Counted from the first letter of the stretch, positions 14,829 to 22,241 are shown. The stretch is 22,314 nt of DNA from an uncultured Clostridia bacterium (GCA_944392065.1 CALXVO010000006.1:1-22314); one strand, 5' to 3'. The notes: generated from the letters alone by a model not told the origin. Numbers and translations: made by a program.

Positions 14829-14954
14829 ACGAGTGGCCTTAAAAAATTTTATTTTTTAAGGTCGCTAATTTGTTTGCGACAGCAAGGTACAAAAAAATTT
14901 GAGAAATATACATACTACTAAGACGTATACTACAAATTCACGCTGAACAGTAAC
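14785..14954. mobile_element. Palindromic insertion element, copy D (left end lost)
   Basis: The copy starts abruptly at AGCGACCAAACGAGC, which lies inside the element in copy B, and runs to the terminal GTAAC (14950-14954). Its core folds as CCAAA/TTTGG, GCTTT/AAAGC, GCAAAC/GTTTGC and CCTTAAAAAA/TTTTTTAAGG. Bases 14823-14954 nearly equal copy A. The left terminal repeat is missing and the kinase fragment sits in its place. The rest of the gap to 15157 is AT-rich with nothing recognised. Confidence 0.75.
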
Positions 14955-15157
14955 CTATTTACCTATGATTATTAGTATAGCATAGCTTTCTTAAGAAAAA
15001 AGTGTAACTTTATTAATTATTTATTAAAATTTATTTCATAGCACATATATCAAAATGGACTAGATTTTTTATTTTTGGTATTAAGAGATAATTGGAGAAA
15101 AAATAAGATAAAATTACTTCTAGTTATATATTGTCGTTTTTTGTCGGAATATTTTTC

Positions 15158-15186
15158 TTGTAACTTTTTCGATAACGTGTTATACT
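15158..15186 (+). promoter_or_regulatory. Promoter of the repeat coiled-coil gene
   Basis: TTGTAA (15158-15163), 17 bases, TATACT (15181-15186). The start would be near 15193, so the leader is only about 28 bases and includes the CGGAGGTGA ribosome site. Confidence 0.65.
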
Positions 15187-15220
15187 TTTATCATCAAGTT
15201 AAAGAACGGAGGTGAGAGTA

Positions 15221-15802
15221 ATGGATAATGAAGCGGTAACACTCATATTAACAAAGTTGAATGAATTGAATACTAAGTTTGACAACTTAAATGCTAAAGT
15301 CGATGTTATTTATAAATCCCTTAATGATAAAATCGATAATGTTTTTAATGTTCTAAATCAAAGAATTGATGAGGTTTACATATCTCTTAACAAGAAAATC
15401 GATGATGTTAATGAAACTCTTAACAAGAAAATTGATGATGTTAACGAAGCTCTTAACAAGAAAATTGATGATGTTAATGAAACTCTTAACAAGAAAATTG
15501 ATGATGTTAACGAAGCTCTTAACAAAAAAATCGATGATGTTAACGAAGCTCTTAACAAGAAAATTGATGATGTTAATGAAACTCTTAACAAGAAAATTGA
15601 TGATGTTAACGAAGCTCTTAACAAAAAAATCGATGACGCTGTTGAATCCTTAACCCAAAGAATGGACTATAGAATAAATGATGCTTCTTATACTTTAGAT
15701 TGCAAAATTCAAATGGTACATACAGATTTAACAGATTCTTTCAAAAATTTAGAATCTTATACCAAGCATTATTTAGCTGAGGTTAATAATTCTAATATCT
15801 AA
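15221..15802 (+). CDS. Coiled-coil protein of 11-residue repeats, function unknown
   Basis: I do not recognise a family. The 193-residue protein is almost entirely built of hendecads of the form LNKKIDDVNE(T/A). The period begins with divergent units (LNAKVDVIYKS, LNDKIDNVFNV, LNQRIDEVYIS), passes through eight near-identical ones, then decays (LTQRMDYRIND). Hydrophobic residues at a fixed 11-residue spacing predict a long straight coiled coil that could oligomerise. There is no signal peptide, membrane segment or cysteine-rich part apart from one Cys near the C-terminus. The ATG at 15221 is chosen because GGAGG lies 8 bases upstream; an in-frame GTG at 15212 overlaps that site. It has its own promoter and a strong terminator. 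The KID repeats recall Borrelia Bdr proteins by composition only. Confidence 0.85.
   Translation: MDNEAVTLILTKLNELNTKFDNLNAKVDVIYKSLNDKIDNVFNVLNQRIDEVYISLNKKIDDVNETLNKKIDDVNEALNKKIDDVNETLNKKIDDVNEALNKKIDDVNEALNKKIDDVNETLNKKIDDVNEALNKKIDDAVESLTQRMDYRINDASYTLDCKIQMVHTDLTDSFKNLESYTKHYLAEVNNSNI
15386..15649 (+). repeat. Eight 33-bp coding tandem units
   Basis: Units start at 15386 and recur every 33 bases without gaps. Two sub-types alternate (ending AATGAAACT or AACGAAGCT), and units 3-5 (15452-15550) are repeated as units 6-7 plus the first part of unit 8, so a 99 bp block was duplicated. The repeat is in frame, so slippage changes protein length by 11 residues at a time. Confidence 0.9.
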
Positions 15803-15818
15803 GTATTCCAATGTTTTT

Positions 15819-15869
15819 AAAGTGGCTTACAAATGTAATTAAAGATTAATTATATTTGCAAGCCACTTT
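15819..15869 (+). terminator. Strong terminator of the repeat coiled-coil gene
   Basis: Arms 15819-15841 and 15847-15869 are 23 bp long with two mismatches of the G-U type (core AAAGTGGCTT/AAGCCACTTT) and a 5-base loop. A T-run follows about a dozen bases later on the plus strand. It separates the gene from the convergent permease gene and may serve both. Confidence 0.7.
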
Positions 15870-15916
15870 AAGTTAAAAAATTTTTTCTATTCTATATCAA
15901 ACTCAGTAATTACCTT

Positions 15917-17044
15917 TTAGCCTTCTTTTTCTTTGTTCTTATACTCAATATAATCTGTAATTAATAATTTTAATACTGCGATAACTGGTACAGATAAAAA
16001 CATGCCCCAAAATCCAAAATAAGCACCTCCTAGAGACACTGCAAAGATAACAAGTAAAGGGCTAATTTTTAATGAATTACCTAAAATTTTAGGATTAATT
16101 ATGTTTGCATCAATTTGTTGTAAAATAGTAACAACAATTGCCATCAATACGGCTTGCCAAATTCCTCCTGTAAGTAAAGTAATTAGTGTTGCAATTACTA
16201 CAGCTATAATCGCTCCAAAATATGGTATAAGGTTAAATATACCAATCATAACCCCTAACAATACTGCATATTTTACTCCCATAATAGACATTGCTATTGC
16301 CGTTATAATCGCAACTACAATCCCATCCAACAGCTGTCCTGCCAAAAAATTAAAAAAGATATTGTTTGTTCTATCAAAATATTTACCAAAATTTCTATAT
16401 GTATTTTCTTTAAAAATTGCTTTCCCTAGTTTCTTAATAAATTCTAATATCTCTCTTCTCTGTAATAAAAGATATACGGAAACAATAATTGCTACAAAAA
16501 AATCCAATATTTTTCCTGCAACATTTATGACTCCTTTTGCATATTCTGTAAGTTTATCCATGTTAAAAAATTGTTTCAAATCAATATTTTTTACACTTTC
16601 TATTATATTTAACACGATTTCATTTTTTAATAAAGAGTCCTCTGGTAAATTATCTATATTGTTCATAAAAGAATTATAATACCCTTGTATATTACTTACT
16701 AAATCGATAATACTGCTTGAAATAATAGGCAATAAATAATTTATTCCTATTATTAAAATAAGTAATACAATCAAATAGACCGTAAATATAGAAAGACCTC
16801 TCGCTCGTTTTTGTAAAAGTTTGGATTTCTTATTTTTCTTATACATACTTTCTATTTTTCTACATGGTATGTACAACAAATAGGCAATAAGTAATCCTAT
16901 GATAAATGGCGTCAATACTTCAAGAAGATCTTTTATCCAATTTCCTATTGCTGAAAAATTATCCAATGTTTTATAGACTAAAATGATTGCTACTGCAAAT
17001 AAAAACCAATATAACCATTTAGTTATTTTCTTATTATTTTTCAT
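15917..17044 (-). CDS. AI-2E family transporter (putative permease)
   Basis: This 375-residue integral membrane protein belongs to the AI-2E/PerM family (UPF0118), whose members have been linked to export of autoinducer or to Na+(Li+)/H+ antiport; the substrate here is unknown. It has the family pattern: two N-terminal membrane segments (WLYWFLFAVAIILVYK and LTPFIIGLLIAYLLY), a third at about 90-110, an extracytoplasmic region at about 120-170, and a C-terminal block with NLIPYFGAIIAVV, TLITLLTGG and ISPLLVIFAVSLGGAYFGFWGMFLSVPVIAV. The length is typical. AAAGGA lies 12 bases upstream of the ATG. It follows exoA by 177 bases, with only a weak inverted repeat (about 17087-17127) in the gap, and is convergent with the coiled-coil gene. 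Confidence 0.9.
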   Translation of the reverse strand: MKNNKKITKWLYWFLFAVAIILVYKTLDNFSAIGNWIKDLLEVLTPFIIGLLIAYLLYIPCRKIESMYKKNKKSKLLQKRARGLSIFTVYLIVLLILIIGINYLLPIISSSIIDLVSNIQGYYNSFMNNIDNLPEDSLLKNEIVLNIIESVKNIDLKQFFNMDKLTEYAKGVINVAGKILDFFVAIIVSVYLLLQRREILEFIKKLGKAIFKENTYRNFGKYFDRTNNIFFNFLAGQLLDGIVVAIITAIAMSIMGVKYAVLLGVMIGIFNLIPYFGAIIAVVIATLITLLTGGIWQAVLMAIVVTILQQIDANIINPKILGNSLKISPLLVIFAVSLGGAYFGFWGMFLSVPVIAVLKLLITDYIEYKNKEKEG

Positions 17045-17221
17045 TTTTACTTACATTCCTTTCTAAGGCACAAATCTGCCCTAAAAAGAATTAAATTTCG
17101 AGCAGTGAAAACGAGTTTGAAATTTATGAGGCATACTTTTTGCTACCCAATTAAATTTTAAATGAAATTTGACACAGCCGAAATTGTAATTCTTTTTGGT
17201 TCTTCCCGTTCTTATCTTATT

Positions 17222-17989
17222 TTAAATATCTATATCTAATCCAACTGGACAATGGTCACTCCCCATAATATCTGAAAAAATATAGCTTTCTTTTATTTTT
17301 TCTTCAATTGATTTAGAGACTATAAAATAATCAATTCTCCAACCAGCATTTTTTTCTCTTGCTTTAAACATATATGACCACCATGAATAGCATTCAGTTT
17401 TGTTAGGGTATAAAAACCTAAAGGTATCTGTAAATCCTGAATTTAGTAGTTCTGTCATTTTCCCTCTTTCCTCATCTGTAAAGCCAGCATTCTTTCTATT
17501 GGTTTTTGGATTTTTTAAATCTATTTCCTTATGTGCAACATTTAAATCTCCACAAAGTATAACTGGTTTCTTTTCATTTAATTTTAATAAATATTTTCTA
17601 AATTCATCTTCCCATATCATTCTATAATCCAATCTTTCTAACTCTCTTCTTGAGTTTGGCGTATAACAATTTATTAGATAAAATTTATCATATTCTAAAC
17701 TAATTACTCTTCCCTCTTTATCATGCTCATCAATTCCTATTCCATATGTAACATCTAATGGTTTTTCTTTTGCAAATATTGCTGTACCTGAATAACCTTT
17801 CTTTTCTGCACTATTCCAATAACAATTATACTCTTTAAAAATCTCCTTTATGTTATTATCAATTTGATTCTCTTGAATTTTTGTTTCTTGAATACAAAAT
17901 ATATCTGCATCTATTTTTTTAAAAAAAGTTTCAAATCCCTTTGTCATTACTGCTCGTAGTCCATTTACATTCCATGACACTAACTTCAT
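17222..17989 (-). CDS. exoA: Exodeoxyribonuclease III / AP endonuclease
   Basis: This 255-residue enzyme of the ExoIII (Xth) branch cleaves DNA at abasic sites and has 3'-5' exonuclease activity in base excision repair. The metal-binding and catalytic motifs are all present: VSWNVNGLRA at the N-terminus, CIQETKIQ with the Mg2+-binding Glu, the YTPNSRRELERLDYRMIWE segment, CGDLNVAHKEIDLKNPKTN, WRIDYFIVS, and the C-terminal GSDHCPVGLDI with the catalytic His. The length is that of the family. TAGGAGGTAAAAT precedes the ATG. A GGGGAC repeat starts right upstream of the ribosome site and the probable promoter lies in its palindrome. Confidence 0.96.
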   Translation of the reverse strand: MKLVSWNVNGLRAVMTKGFETFFKKIDADIFCIQETKIQENQIDNNIKEIFKEYNCYWNSAEKKGYSGTAIFAKEKPLDVTYGIGIDEHDKEGRVISLEYDKFYLINCYTPNSRRELERLDYRMIWEDEFRKYLLKLNEKKPVILCGDLNVAHKEIDLKNPKTNRKNAGFTDEERGKMTELLNSGFTDTFRFLYPNKTECYSWWSYMFKAREKNAGWRIDYFIVSKSIEEKIKESYIFSDIMGSDHCPVGLDIDI

Positions 17990-18005
17990 ATTTTACCTCC
18001 TAATT

Positions 18006-18055
18006 GGGGACAGGCTTTTTTGTTTCATTTTTAATCTTCGAACAAAAAACTTGTC
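18006..18055. repeat. GGGGAC-type palindrome upstream of exoA
   Basis: GGGGACAGGC (18006-18015) opens an imperfect palindrome: GACAGGCTTTTTTGTT (18009-18024) pairs with AACAAAAAACTTGTC (18041-18055). It shares the GGGGACAGG start with the copy at 9946 and is non-coding. Confidence 0.6.
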
Positions 18056-18057
18056 AA
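18028..18057 (-). promoter_or_regulatory. Candidate promoter of exoA within the GGGGAC palindrome
   Basis: The minus strand reads TTGACA (18057-18052), 18 bases, then TAAAAA (18033-18028). The -35 is perfect and overlaps the outer palindrome arm; the -10 is weak. Confidence 0.4.
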
Positions 18058-18064
18058 ATTGTGC

Positions 18065-18091
18065 AAAAAGGAGATAGTTTCACCCATCTCC
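18065..18091 (-). terminator. Intrinsic terminator of the SleB-type hydrolase gene
   Basis: On the minus strand GGAGATGG (18091-18084) pairs with CTATCTCC (18077-18070), one wobble, six-base loop, followed by TTTTT. It lies about 50 bases after the stop codon. Confidence 0.8.
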
Positions 18092-18140
18092 TTCCATACA
18101 ATAATTGCTTTTATTTAATTTTTTATATTCTTTTACCTTA

Positions 18141-19145
18141 TTATAAAGAATTGAAATATACATTTCCCCCTATAATTTCACCTGAATGGTATCCTGCTGC
18201 TCTAAATGATAAGTAAGTATGATTTCTTTTTCCGTTTAATGCATCTAGTACAGCTTGTTTAACATATGATGGATAATTACCATTTAGTCTTTTCTTCCAG
18301 TGACTATCTATAGAATAACAAAATTGACTAGGAGCTTTATATTGGCTTAATGGATCTGCACCATATCTTTTCCAACTACTGCTCTTTGTTCTGTTACATG
18401 CTGTTGTAATAACTGCTAATGCACCTTCATAGCTTGAACTACATTCTTGTGCAGTAATAGCACATAACAAATCAAGTTCGCTTTCAGAATAAGACCATGT
18501 ACCATTATTATAAGTAGTCCTTGAAGCACTACTTCTAGTTGTAACTTGTTTTGTTCTAATTTCTATTATCTTGTCAACTGGTTCTTTTATAATTTCTGAA
18601 GAAATTTCGATTTTTTCTATTTCCTCATCATTTTGATATTTTACTTTATAAGTTACCTCTTTTATTCCGTCTTCTCCTTGTTGTATAACTCTATCTTGTT
18701 TTGTACCACTTCCCGTAGTAACATCTTTTGTTATGGTTTCATAAGGTATTTTTTCTTCCTCGACAACTATCTTCTCAACAATTGCGGTATAGTTATCTAA
18801 TACATCTTCTGCAGTTATATCTGAAGATTTTTCTATAATCTCAGATATTTCAATATTTTCTGATTCTTTTGATATTATTATTGTATTATTATCAGATAAT
18901 TCCTCACTAGTATCTGGTGTTACTTTTTCATCTTCTAATAATACTATATGATTTTCGTCTAAAATATCCTTGACACTAGTCTTAGTTGTTAAAATATTCA
19001 TCTCATATCCACTAGATAAAACTATTTTAACATTATTTACCTTGACATTTCCTGCCATTACGCCAACGCTTAATAAGAAAATAAGTACAATACTAATACA
19101 TACTATCTTTTTCAGCGATATCGACGCTTTATCATTATCTTTCAT
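18141..19145 (-). CDS. DUF348-G5-SleB cell wall hydrolase
   Basis: This 334-residue membrane-anchored or secreted protein probably cuts peptidoglycan as a lytic transglycosylase. Domains in order: membrane anchor or signal at 13-32; a DUF348 (YabE/Rpf-type) module at about 35-92; a G5 domain at about 128-203 (EEKIPYETITKDVTTGSGTKQ... VTYKVKYQNDEE); a Ser/Thr-rich linker; and a SleB/Hydrolase_2 catalytic domain from about 222 to the end. The conserved glutamate lies in AITAQECSSSYEGALAVITTACNR (E234), and the C-terminal SFRAAGYHSGEIIGGNVYF is typical of the family. This layout is frequent in endospore-forming Clostridia, but a spore role is only inferred. AGGAGG precedes the ATG. It has its own promoter and terminator and is divergent from lemA. 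Confidence 0.9.
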   Translation of the reverse strand: MKDNDKASISLKKIVCISIVLIFLLSVGVMAGNVKVNNVKIVLSSGYEMNILTTKTSVKDILDENHIVLLEDEKVTPDTSEELSDNNTIIISKESENIEISEIIEKSSDITAEDVLDNYTAIVEKIVVEEEKIPYETITKDVTTGSGTKQDRVIQQGEDGIKEVTYKVKYQNDEEIEKIEISSEIIKEPVDKIIEIRTKQVTTRSSASRTTYNNGTWSYSESELDLLCAITAQECSSSYEGALAVITTACNRTKSSSWKRYGADPLSQYKAPSQFCYSIDSHWKKRLNGNYPSYVKQAVLDALNGKRNHTYLSFRAAGYHSGEIIGGNVYFNSL

Positions 19146-19181
19146 ACGAAATTTGTTCCCTCCTTTAAAAGCAACAAATAT

Positions 19182-19210
19182 ATTATACCATATATACTCT
19201 TTTCTGTCAA
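19182..19210 (-). promoter_or_regulatory. Promoter of the SleB-type hydrolase gene
   Basis: The minus strand reads TTGACA (19210-19205), 17 bases, TATAAT (19187-19182), a full consensus with an extended -10 (TGG before TATAAT). The block ATATATGGTATAAT is identical in the M23 promoter. Confidence 0.85.
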
Positions 19211-19335
19211 ATTTTGGTCAATTCTAAAATATGCAGATATAACAGTGCTTTTACAATTTCACTTATTTTTAAAAATCCGTATATTACTATTATATTCAGC
19301 TTGTACAAAAAATATTACTTTTTTATTCAATTTTT

Positions 19336-19490
19336 ATTACAGACTGTTCACAGTTGGATTCAAAAATAAGAATCTGACTCAACATAGCAATCGAAGATTG
19401 TAGTCTAAGTTCCACAGAATCTTGTTATCTCCAACAACAAAATTTTAAAACATGCATTGTTCTACCAAAAATAAAACTGTGAATTGTAAC
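19336..19490. mobile_element. Remnant of the family 2 miniature element upstream of lemA
   Basis: Read on the minus strand from 19490, the sequence begins GTTACAATTCACAG and stays similar to bases 139-172 for about 34 positions with small gaps. A weak inverted partner, TTACAGACTGTTCACAGTT, starts near 19336. No target duplication is visible. It fills most of the divergent gap between the SleB-type gene and lemA. The remaining part, 19491-19590, is AT-rich with several TATAAT-like boxes but no convincing -35 for lemA. Confidence 0.45.
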
Positions 19491-19592
19491 AAAATTCACA
19501 GAAATTTCACATATATTTCTTATAATGTTGTATAATATATATTAATATGTTATTATATACTTGTATTTCAATAGAAAAGGAGGAAATATTTT

Positions 19593-20147
19593 ATGTGGTG
19601 GATTATACTTATTATTCTCGCAGTAATTGTAATTGCACTAATCGTAATTTACAACAATTTGGTTACTATGAGACTTAGGGTAAAAAATGCATGGAGTCAA
19701 ATTGATGTACAATTACAAAGAAGGTTTGATTTAATTCCAAACCTAGTTGAAACTGTAAAAGGATACATGACACATGAAGCAGATGTATTAACAAAGGTTA
19801 CAGATTTGCGTTCTTCTTGGGCAGATGCAAAGACTGTCGACCAAAAGGCTAAGATTGACAATGAACTATCTGAATCTTTAAAAACAATTATGGCTGTCGC
19901 AGAAAATTATCCAGATTTAAAAGCAAATCAAAACTTTTCTGAACTTCAAACAGAGCTAACAAATACAGAAAACAAGATTTCTTATTCAAGACAATTTTAT
20001 AATGATACTGTAACAAGATACAATACAAAACTTGAAGTTTTTCCTTCAAACGTTATTGCATCAATGTTTCATTTTACAGCTGAATCATTATTTGAAGTTG
20101 ATAATGCAGAAGCTAAAAAGAACATTAAAGTTGACTTTGGTAATTAG
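19593..20147 (+). CDS. lemA: LemA family protein
   Basis: LemA proteins are small membrane-anchored helical-bundle proteins of unsettled function, often encoded beside HtpX. The 184-residue product has an N-terminal membrane segment (residues 2-22), then the family core YNNLVTMRLRVKNAWSQIDVQLQRRFDLIPNLVETVKGY, the ENYPDLKANQNFSELQTELTNTENKISYSRQFYNDTVTRYNT segment and FPSNVIASMF. Length and motifs are typical and nothing is missing. AAAGGAGG lies upstream of the ATG. htpX starts 59 bases downstream on the same strand, so the pair forms a lemA-htpX operon. Confidence 0.96.
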   Translation: MWWIILIILAVIVIALIVIYNNLVTMRLRVKNAWSQIDVQLQRRFDLIPNLVETVKGYMTHEADVLTKVTDLRSSWADAKTVDQKAKIDNELSESLKTIMAVAENYPDLKANQNFSELQTELTNTENKISYSRQFYNDTVTRYNTKLEVFPSNVIASMFHFTAESLFEVDNAEAKKNIKVDFGN

Positions 20148-20206
20148 TTTAGAGCAATATTAATGCAATGATTTTTCATTACATTAATATAAAAAGGAAT
20201 GATATT

Positions 20207-21103
20207 ATGTATGAAGATATACGAAATAATAAAATAAAAACTGGTGTTATTATATCAATATTTCTAGTAGTAATTACTTTGATTGTCTATTATGTATGTA
20301 TGGCATTTGATTTAGGTGTTATATCAATTATTATAGCAATGACATTTGCAATTGGTACATCTTGGGCTTCATATTACTTTAGTGATAAAATTGTTCTTTC
20401 TATCAATAAAGCTCACGAAGCCTCACCAGAGCAATACAAACAGTTAAATAATATTCTAGAGGGATTAATGGTATCTTCTGGATTACAACATAAACCAGGA
20501 TTATATGTAGTAGATGACCCGCAACCTAATGCCTTTGCCACAGGAAGGAACCCTGAAAATGCTGTAATTTGTGTTACAACGGGACTTCTTGAAAAAATGG
20601 ATTATTATGAACTTGAAGGTGTAATTGCACACGAATTGTCACATATCAAAAATTACGATATAAGACTTTCTGCTGTAGTTAGTGTTATGGTTGGTTTTAT
20701 TGTAATTCTTGCAGATTGGGTGAGTAGAGCTCTTTTTTGGGGAAGAAGTAGAGATAACGACGAAAAAGGAAATCCAATTTTAATGCTGATTGGTTTAATT
20801 TGCTTGATTTTAGCTCCTATTTTTGGGCAATTAATGCAACTTGCATTATCCCGTCGTAGAGAATACTTGGCTGATGCTAGTGCTGTTGAACTCACTAGAA
20901 ATCCAGATGGTTTAATTTCTGCATTACAAAAATTGGATGCAGACCCAAATGAATTAAAAACAGCAAATAATTCTACAGCTCATATGTATATTGTCAGTCC
21001 TTTCAAAGCAAATGCACAAGATGGAAAGAGGCGAAAAACAAGCCTATTTTCTACTCACCCATCAATTGATGATAGAATTGAGGCAATAAGGAAGTTAAAA
21101 TAG
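20207..21103 (+). CDS. htpX: Membrane zinc protease HtpX
   Basis: HtpX is an M48-family membrane endopeptidase that degrades misfolded membrane proteins. The 298-residue product has two N-terminal membrane segments (about 11-34 and 37-56), the zinc-binding HELSH at 142-146, two further hydrophobic segments (about 156-172 and 191-212), and the downstream RRREYLADASAVELT with the third zinc ligand E219. The C-terminal FSTHPSIDDRIEAI is also characteristic. The ATG at 20207 is chosen because AAAGGA lies about 8 bases before it; an in-frame ATG at 20168 has no ribosome site. The stop codon is inside the left arm of the terminator. Confidence 0.95.
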   Translation: MYEDIRNNKIKTGVIISIFLVVITLIVYYVCMAFDLGVISIIIAMTFAIGTSWASYYFSDKIVLSINKAHEASPEQYKQLNNILEGLMVSSGLQHKPGLYVVDDPQPNAFATGRNPENAVICVTTGLLEKMDYYELEGVIAHELSHIKNYDIRLSAVVSVMVGFIVILADWVSRALFWGRSRDNDEKGNPILMLIGLICLILAPIFGQLMQLALSRRREYLADASAVELTRNPDGLISALQKLDADPNELKTANNSTAHMYIVSPFKANAQDGKRRKTSLFSTHPSIDDRIEAIRKLK

Positions 21104-21128
21104 AAGAACTTAACGGTTCTTCTATTTT
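21097..21128. terminator. Bidirectional terminator after htpX
   Basis: AAAATAGAAGAAC (21097-21109) pairs perfectly with GTTCTTCTATTTT (21116-21128) with a 6-base loop. T-runs are available on both strands, so it can also end the tatD transcript arriving on the minus strand. Confidence 0.85.
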
Positions 21129-21142
21129 TCGCTTTAAACTTT

Positions 21143-21247
21143 TTATAATTCTCTATCCCCCTCTTGATATGTTCTAATATTATCCCAAAATCCATGTAGC
21201 AAACTAATTTTATGAACAGTATCCCTTAATCCATTGTTAATATACAT
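21143..21247 (-). CDS. Small ORF downstream of tatD (34 residues)
   Basis: I do not recognise this peptide. An ATG at 21247 is preceded by AAAAAGGAGA at about 10 bases, as strong a ribosome site as any in the window, placed directly after the tatD stop codon. The peptide begins MYINNGLRDTVHKISLLHGF and ends YQEGDREL. It is polar, with no membrane segment. It ends 15 bases before the shared terminator, so it would be the last gene of the tatD transcript. It could be a genuine small protein or the start of a decayed gene. Confidence 0.5.
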   Translation of the reverse strand: MYINNGLRDTVHKISLLHGFWDNIRTYQEGDREL

Positions 21248-21265
21248 ATAAGTATTATCTCCTTT

Positions 21266-22030
21266 TTAATTTTTAATTTCAAATACATTGCATGCATTAT
21301 CATATGTGATTTTTGATATCTCCTCCAAACTAATTTGCTTAACATTTGCTATTTTCTCTGCAATATATTTTATATTTCTAGAATCATTACGCTTTCCTCT
21401 ATTAGGTTCAGGAGCTAGGTATGGGCTATCCGTTTCGATTAGCATTCTATCTAAAGGAACCATATCAATTACTTCATCTGCATTTTTTGCATTTTTAAAA
21501 GTAACTGGCCCTGCAAACGAAATATAGAAACCGAGTTTTAAGGCTTCTTTTACTAATTCTCTATTTAATGGACAACAATGAAATACGCCTTTTTTTATTA
21601 CCATATGCTCTTTTAGCATCTTTAAAGTATCCATAACAGCCTCTCTTGTATGAATAACAATTGGTAAGCCATATAAATTTGCTATTAATATTTGTTTACG
21701 AAAAGCTCTTCTTTGTAAACCTATATTTTCATTGTTCCAATAATAATCAAGTCCAACTTCGCCAATTGCTACAACTTTGGCTTCTTTTGCAAGCTTACTA
21801 ATAATATCATACGTTTCATCATTTACATCAGTTACGTTAGAAGGACCTATACCAACCGCTGCATACACATGATCATATTTATTAGCTAATTCTACCGCTT
21901 CTTTACTGGTTTTTAAATCATATCCATTTACAATTATTTTTTCTACCCCAGAATTAATGCTATCTTTTATTATTTCATCCACATTATCATATTCACTAGA
22001 TAAAACATGGCAATGAGAATCAATTAACAT
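21266..22030 (-). CDS. tatD: TatD family metal-dependent DNase
   Basis: TatD proteins are cytoplasmic metal-dependent nucleases of the amidohydrolase fold, linked to DNA repair and degradation. The 254-residue product shows the metal ligands in order: DSHCHV at the N-terminus, the glutamate in AIGEVGLDYYW, H in IVIHTRE, H in GVFHCCP, and D in IETDSPYLAPEPNRGKRN. The C-terminal YDNACNVFEI is typical. The ATG at 22030 is chosen because it follows GGTGA at 5 bases; an upstream in-frame TTG at 22042 overlaps a terminator. The start lies 10 bases beyond that terminator's T-run, so expression needs readthrough or an almost leaderless promoter using the TGGTATAAT inside the hairpin. Confidence 0.95.
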   Translation of the reverse strand: MLIDSHCHVLSSEYDNVDEIIKDSINSGVEKIIVNGYDLKTSKEAVELANKYDHVYAAVGIGPSNVTDVNDETYDIISKLAKEAKVVAIGEVGLDYYWNNENIGLQRRAFRKQILIANLYGLPIVIHTREAVMDTLKMLKEHMVIKKGVFHCCPLNRELVKEALKLGFYISFAGPVTFKNAKNADEVIDMVPLDRMLIETDSPYLAPEPNRGKRNDSRNIKYIAEKIANVKQISLEEISKITYDNACNVFEIKN

Positions 22031-22040
22031 ATATATCACC

Positions 22041-22073
22041 AAAAAAATTATACCACATTAATGGTATAATTTT
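22041..22073 (-). terminator. Terminator between the small membrane ORF and tatD
   Basis: On the minus strand AAAATTATACCA pairs perfectly with TGGTATAATTTT (12 bp, 6-base loop) and continues into seven T. The stop codon of the upstream small ORF lies in the loop. The right arm also contains TGGTATAAT, an extended -10 pointing at tatD, without a recognisable -35. Confidence 0.75.
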
Positions 22074-22240
22074 ATTATTAAATATTTTATAAAAAACGCT
22101 AAAACTAACATAAAATAAACCGCATCCTTTACAAGCCCACTTTCAAAGTAAATTAATGCTACACATGAAAGTAGTGCTAAAAAGAAAATAACTTTAACTA
22201 TAAAACTTTTTTTATTGTCAGTTAACATGTTATGGTGCAT
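22058..22240 (-). CDS. Small putative membrane protein, 60 residues
   Basis: I do not recognise a family. After a short polar start (MHHNMLTDNKKS) there are two hydrophobic stretches, FIVKVIFFLALLSCVALIYF and the segment around AVYFMLVLAFFIKYLII, which predicts a two-pass membrane protein. No ribosome site is visible: the ATG follows an A18 run (T18 on the plus strand at 22242-22259). An alternative ATG lies four codons in. The clean terminator at its stop codon supports a real gene. Confidence 0.4.
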   Translation of the reverse strand: MHHNMLTDNKKSFIVKVIFFLALLSCVALIYFESGLVKDAVYFMLVLAFFIKYLIIKLYH

Positions 22241-22241
22241 A

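Noticed and set aside
15386..15649. CRISPR-like regular repetition
   Set aside because: Units are contiguous with no spacers and are in frame inside a gene.
15366..15653. Long ORFs in other frames and antisense across the tandem repeat (for example 15376-15624 minus)
   Set aside because: They are frame shadows of a 33-base repeat; the true frame has a ribosome site, promoter and hendecad pattern.
17087..17127. Possible copy of the element core (CGAGC...CGAGT between AAATTTC/GAAATTT arms)
   Set aside because: Only short similarity, no GTTAC ends and no matching helices; left as an unassigned weak inverted repeat.
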